Of a stretch of DNA of 10,345 nucleotides, positions 8,144 through 10,345 are shown piece by piece. The notes beneath the pieces were generated by a model. It had not been told where the DNA came from. It worked only from the letters and a program-made list of their open reading frames with translations, and ran no database searches. The position numbers and the translations under genes are program-made. This DNA is from Echinostoma caproni (taxonomy: Eukaryota > Platyhelminthes > Trematoda > Plagiorchiida > Echinostomatidae): assembly GCA_900618425.1 (NCBI GenBank), contig UZAN01058535.1:1641-11985 (forward strand). Direction: 5' to 3'. Within the stretch, counting starts at the first letter, position 1; every line of letters begins with the position of its first letter.

Positions 8144-8174
<31 letters not shown>
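8144..8174. repeat. (AT)n microsatellite
   Basis: About 15 uninterrupted AT units. No flanking similarity to the other AT tracts in the window. Confidence 0.95.
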
Positions 8175-8175
<1 letters not shown>

Positions 8176-8503
8176 GCAAGCATTCAATACGCTTTGGACC
8201 ACATGCATTCTACCACCATTGGAATTCTACTGATTAAAAAGCTACTGTACAAATGATCACTTTTTGCAGCTGGTCGTCAACCTCTGGCAGCTGTCTGAAA
8301 CGCAAACAGTTTGGAATGTTGAATTGTCACTACGATGAGTTCTGATGCCAGGATACTGTCTTTTGTGTAAAATGTAGGGCACAGGTAAACAGTTTTTATT
8401 TCCTGATAGGCACATCACATATAGTGAAGAGGTAAATGGCACGATTATGGAGCCTGCTTTACAACCGAGCCGGGAAGCACCTGCGCTTGAATGTAAGAAT
8501 ATT
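8175..8503. other. No gene recognised
   Basis: A 61-codon minus-strand frame (8257-8442) lacks a recognisable domain. Nothing else supported. Confidence 0.4.
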
Positions 8504-8575
8504 AGGAGAAGAAGGAAGAAGAATATAAAACGAGCAGTTCACAGTTGTGCAGTTCTTGCAAAAACTATTTAAACA
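8504..8575 (+). promoter_or_regulatory. TATA promoter and short leader before gag-like frame
   Basis: A 20-base purine tract (8504-8523) runs into TATAAAA (8524-8530). About 25 bases further, GCAGTTC is repeated (8534-8540 and 8549-8555) around CACAGTTGTG, giving plausible initiator positions, and an ATG follows at 8576. This compact layout fits a retroelement promoter driving the frame that starts at 8576. It is inferred from motif spacing only. Confidence 0.4.
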
Positions 8576-8824
8576 ATGGAGTTCGAGAGGCTTTTAGAGT
8601 CACTTGGTGAGAATAACAACACTTTGGCTGTGTATCTCAAGCAAAAGACTGTTGGGGAAAGACCAAAGAAATAAGCTCCAGACAACAACATGCGCAGCAA
8701 TAACGGTGCAACACAGGCAGAAGATGGCGATCACATGCCGATAAGCAGAGGGTTGAACAGTGAGTGTTCGATATGGATCCGTAAAATGGCCAAAGGCTTC
8801 ATAATAACGCTCTCCGAAGTGTGA
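8576..8824 (+). pseudogene. Broken gag-like open frame
   Basis: Starts MEFERLLESLGENNN and runs 32 codons to TAA (8672-8674), then continues in the same frame for another 49 codons to TGA (8822-8824). The acidic, leucine-heptad-like start resembles the N-termini of retroelement Gag proteins, but no CCHC zinc knuckle or capsid motif is visible. The in-frame TAA and the many stops beyond suggest a relic. If the element was never autonomous, it could be a short host-like ORF instead. Confidence 0.3.
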
Positions 8825-9695
8825 AAGAAGACGTAGAAATAATATTCAATCGTTGGACGATTTTTTGGACTCACAAGTAGGAAGTTAAGAGCAGATTAAA
8901 AACCTATTGAGCTCGGCAAAAGTAGGAAATCTTACTGAACACACGTAATGCAAATTCAACAATATGAAGCAAAAAATACATGGAAGTGGAAAATCTGAGA
9001 TTAGCTAGACCTGTATACGCGAATAAGAGTCACAATGCAGATTGGAAGAGCAAAGATTGGGCTAGCTGGATAGGGGAAGCTGAGAGGACTTGGCGGCATC
9101 GAAAACCACCCGATTTTCAGAGCCTCAATCAGCGCATTTGTGTTTCGGTCTGAAGCGAGTGAAGTACGTAGACAATTGACCCTCAAGTGGCGTGGAGAGA
9201 TGAGATAGAGGAACTGCTGTAAGAAAGTGAAAACATTGTGGTGGCATCATAAACATATCATGGAGAGGGTCAGGAATTGTGAGAAAAAGTTGTCGATGAA
9301 GGGATTGAAGAGAATAGATGCCAACAGGGAACTTTTTTGGAGACAGGAATTAACTGAGATTGCTATCGAAATCATTTAGTCAAAGGAAGATTGAACGGTC
9401 CCGAACAAAGCTTCTTATCCACGTCAAGAAACACGTGGAGAGTCTAAAATTGGGAGTCCGTCATGCCAAAAGCGGTCGAACGGCTGGGGGAAATCGGGGG
9501 AGATCGAATACAACTCGCTATGGTAATCAGTGGTACACAACCAAGTGTGAGAAATGGCACGCCACTAGATCGCTAGTTGTTTTGTCGTAATGTGAGCTGT
9601 GTTGGCGGTCTTTGAGACGTTTGCATCATTCCGATTGACAGCAATCATTTGTCAATAACCGAAGAGAAAGACGAGACGGGTGAGATAGGGGGTAA

Positions 9696-9900
9696 TGTTA
9701 CGACCAAGGGGGGCGCCTCGTTTAGTTTTGTATTTTCTGACTAAAATACACAGCTTATACTTGTTGTGGCTATGGGAAAAGTGTCTAATTAGGGTGCGGT
9801 GGGCGACAGCCACCGCAAAGAAGGATTTGCTTAGATAATTTAGCTTTATACAAATGAGAGAACAACAGCAACGATTTGTAGTGTATAACCAGAGATATTT
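9696..9900 (+). repeat. LTR-like segment with internal hairpin
   Basis: Begins TGTTACGACC directly after a polypurine tract, as a 3' LTR would. It contains a perfect 8-bp hairpin, TGCGGTGG (9795-9802) and CCACCGCA (9810-9817), with a 7-base loop. The CA end and the 5-base target duplication could not be placed, and there is no second copy in the window. Confidence 0.35.
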
Positions 9901-9937
9901 CCTGAAGCTTACTTCAAACTCATATATAGGTACTTAC

Positions 9938-10080
9938 CTGGACATAAAAGAGCGGTAGAGAACTTCGAATTCAATGTAGGCAATAATAGAATCCTAGTGA
10001 CATGAGAACCAATTGTTCGGCCATGGGCCCAAGATTCCTCAAACGTACTTGATTTCGGATCAACATAAGAGATACTAAAT
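9938..10080 (-). CDS. Candidate internal exon or repeat fragment
   Basis: On the minus strand, a pyrimidine-rich acceptor ending GTGTGAG (intron to 10081) and an excellent donor, TCCAG|GTAAGTA (9938/9937), bracket 143 bases open in one frame; both phases agree with 47 whole codons. The peptide includes VDPKSSTFEESWAHGRTIGS. The family is unknown. The frame also stays open upstream through the AT microsatellite, and the segment has the look of a dispersed repeat, so an exonised or repeat-borne splice site is as likely as a true exon. Confidence 0.2.
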
Positions 10081-10187
10081 CTCACACGGATGAGAGAGTG
10101 GGAAATTTGAGGCAGTTTCGCAGATCGGCAACATTGTTTGATGGTCATTTGATGTAGCCTGATTAGAGAGCAAAAGTGTTCACGATG

Positions 10188-10230
10188 TATATATATATAC
10201 ATATTTATAAATATATATATATATATATAT
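10188..10230. repeat. Compound AT microsatellite
   Basis: (TA)6 at 10188-10199, then a C, a short ATATTTATAA interruption and (AT)10 at 10211-10230. It separates two sequence blocks of different character. Confidence 0.9.
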
Positions 10231-10345
10231 GGCAGTTTGGTAAACAACTGTGATGATTGTTGTTTTTGTAGCTCGGGTGATATAATATGATGTCCAGTTG
10301 TTCGCCGAGCTTGGCAATTGTATTGCAAACGTTTCATCACCAATC
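10231..10345 (-). repeat. Repeat-like block running off the window, open on the minus strand
   Basis: Minus-strand reading gives an uninterrupted frame from the window edge into the microsatellite: GDETFAIQLPSSANNWTSYY, then ITRATKTT and VVYQTA. It has no start and no recognised domain. It abuts the AT tract directly, as the tail of a retroelement copy would. It may instead be part of a gene extending beyond the window. Confidence 0.3.

Larger units (their letters stand above)
8504..9900 (+). mobile_element. Candidate degraded LTR-retrotransposon derivative
   Basis: Order seen: TATA promoter and gag-like frame (8524-8824), about 870 bases of stop-ridden but formerly coding-looking sequence, a basic/acidic tail, a purine tract GAGATAGGGGG (9682-9692), then TGTTACGACC (9696), which looks like an LTR start of the Ty3/gypsy type. 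No reverse transcriptase, integrase or protease motif is visible, and no matching 5' LTR copy was found upstream, so it would be a deletion derivative or a non-autonomous element. Borders are uncertain. Confidence 0.35.

Noticed and set aside
7946..8179. Minus-strand frame with IYIYIY start
   Set aside because: Starts in the microsatellite; no coding signal beyond it.
1..10345. CRISPR array, bacterial operon or prophage
   Set aside because: No regularly spaced repeats, no dense coding and no ribosome binding sites; splice signals and microsatellites point to a eukaryote.

Overview
The window looks like AT-leaning metazoan genomic DNA, most likely from a parasitic flatworm (trematode-like). 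It has long stretches without genes, several (AT)n microsatellites, tRNA-derived and retroelement-like relics, a spliced gene structure, and no operons, ribosome binding sites or dense bacterial-style coding. The flatworm assignment is inferred from the overall texture and from a ferritin-like gene that reminds me of the divergent ferritins of flukes; it is not proven by any one feature.

The only gene I recognise with confidence is on the minus strand at about 4850-5191. This exon encodes helices A, B and most of C of a ferritin-like protein and ends in a clean splice donor (gtaagt). The reading frame is intact, but most ferroxidase-centre ligands are replaced (E27 to H, E62 to S, H65 to N, with E61 to R), while Tyr34 and the Glu107 equivalent remain. 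The exon(s) for the rest of helix C, helix D and helix E were not convincingly found. A 58-codon frame at 3208-3384 (minus) has a helix-D-like stretch, but it is weak evidence.

The rest is mainly intergenic, intronic or repeat-derived. Left to right: a G19 tract at the edge; unassigned sequence to about 1270; a repeat-like block at 1270-1700 with a GC hairpin; a candidate orphan exon on the minus strand at 1934-2029; a strong AT-rich hairpin at 2783-2818; a tRNA-derived SINE-like insertion at about 3468-3640; a decayed coding-like block at 4311-4568; and the ferritin exon. Then come a region of simple duplications (5300-6300), a possible decayed LIM-domain relic near 6494-6660, and simple repeats. 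From about 8500 to 9900 there is what may be a degraded LTR-retrotransposon derivative: a TATA promoter, a broken gag-like frame, a polypurine tract, and an LTR-like start TGTTACGACC. The right end (9938-10345) is a mosaic of repeat-like pieces around a third AT microsatellite, with one possible minus-strand exon.

The genes do not form a visible functional system. I found no convincing novel system; the best lead is the apparently ferroxidase-dead ferritin.
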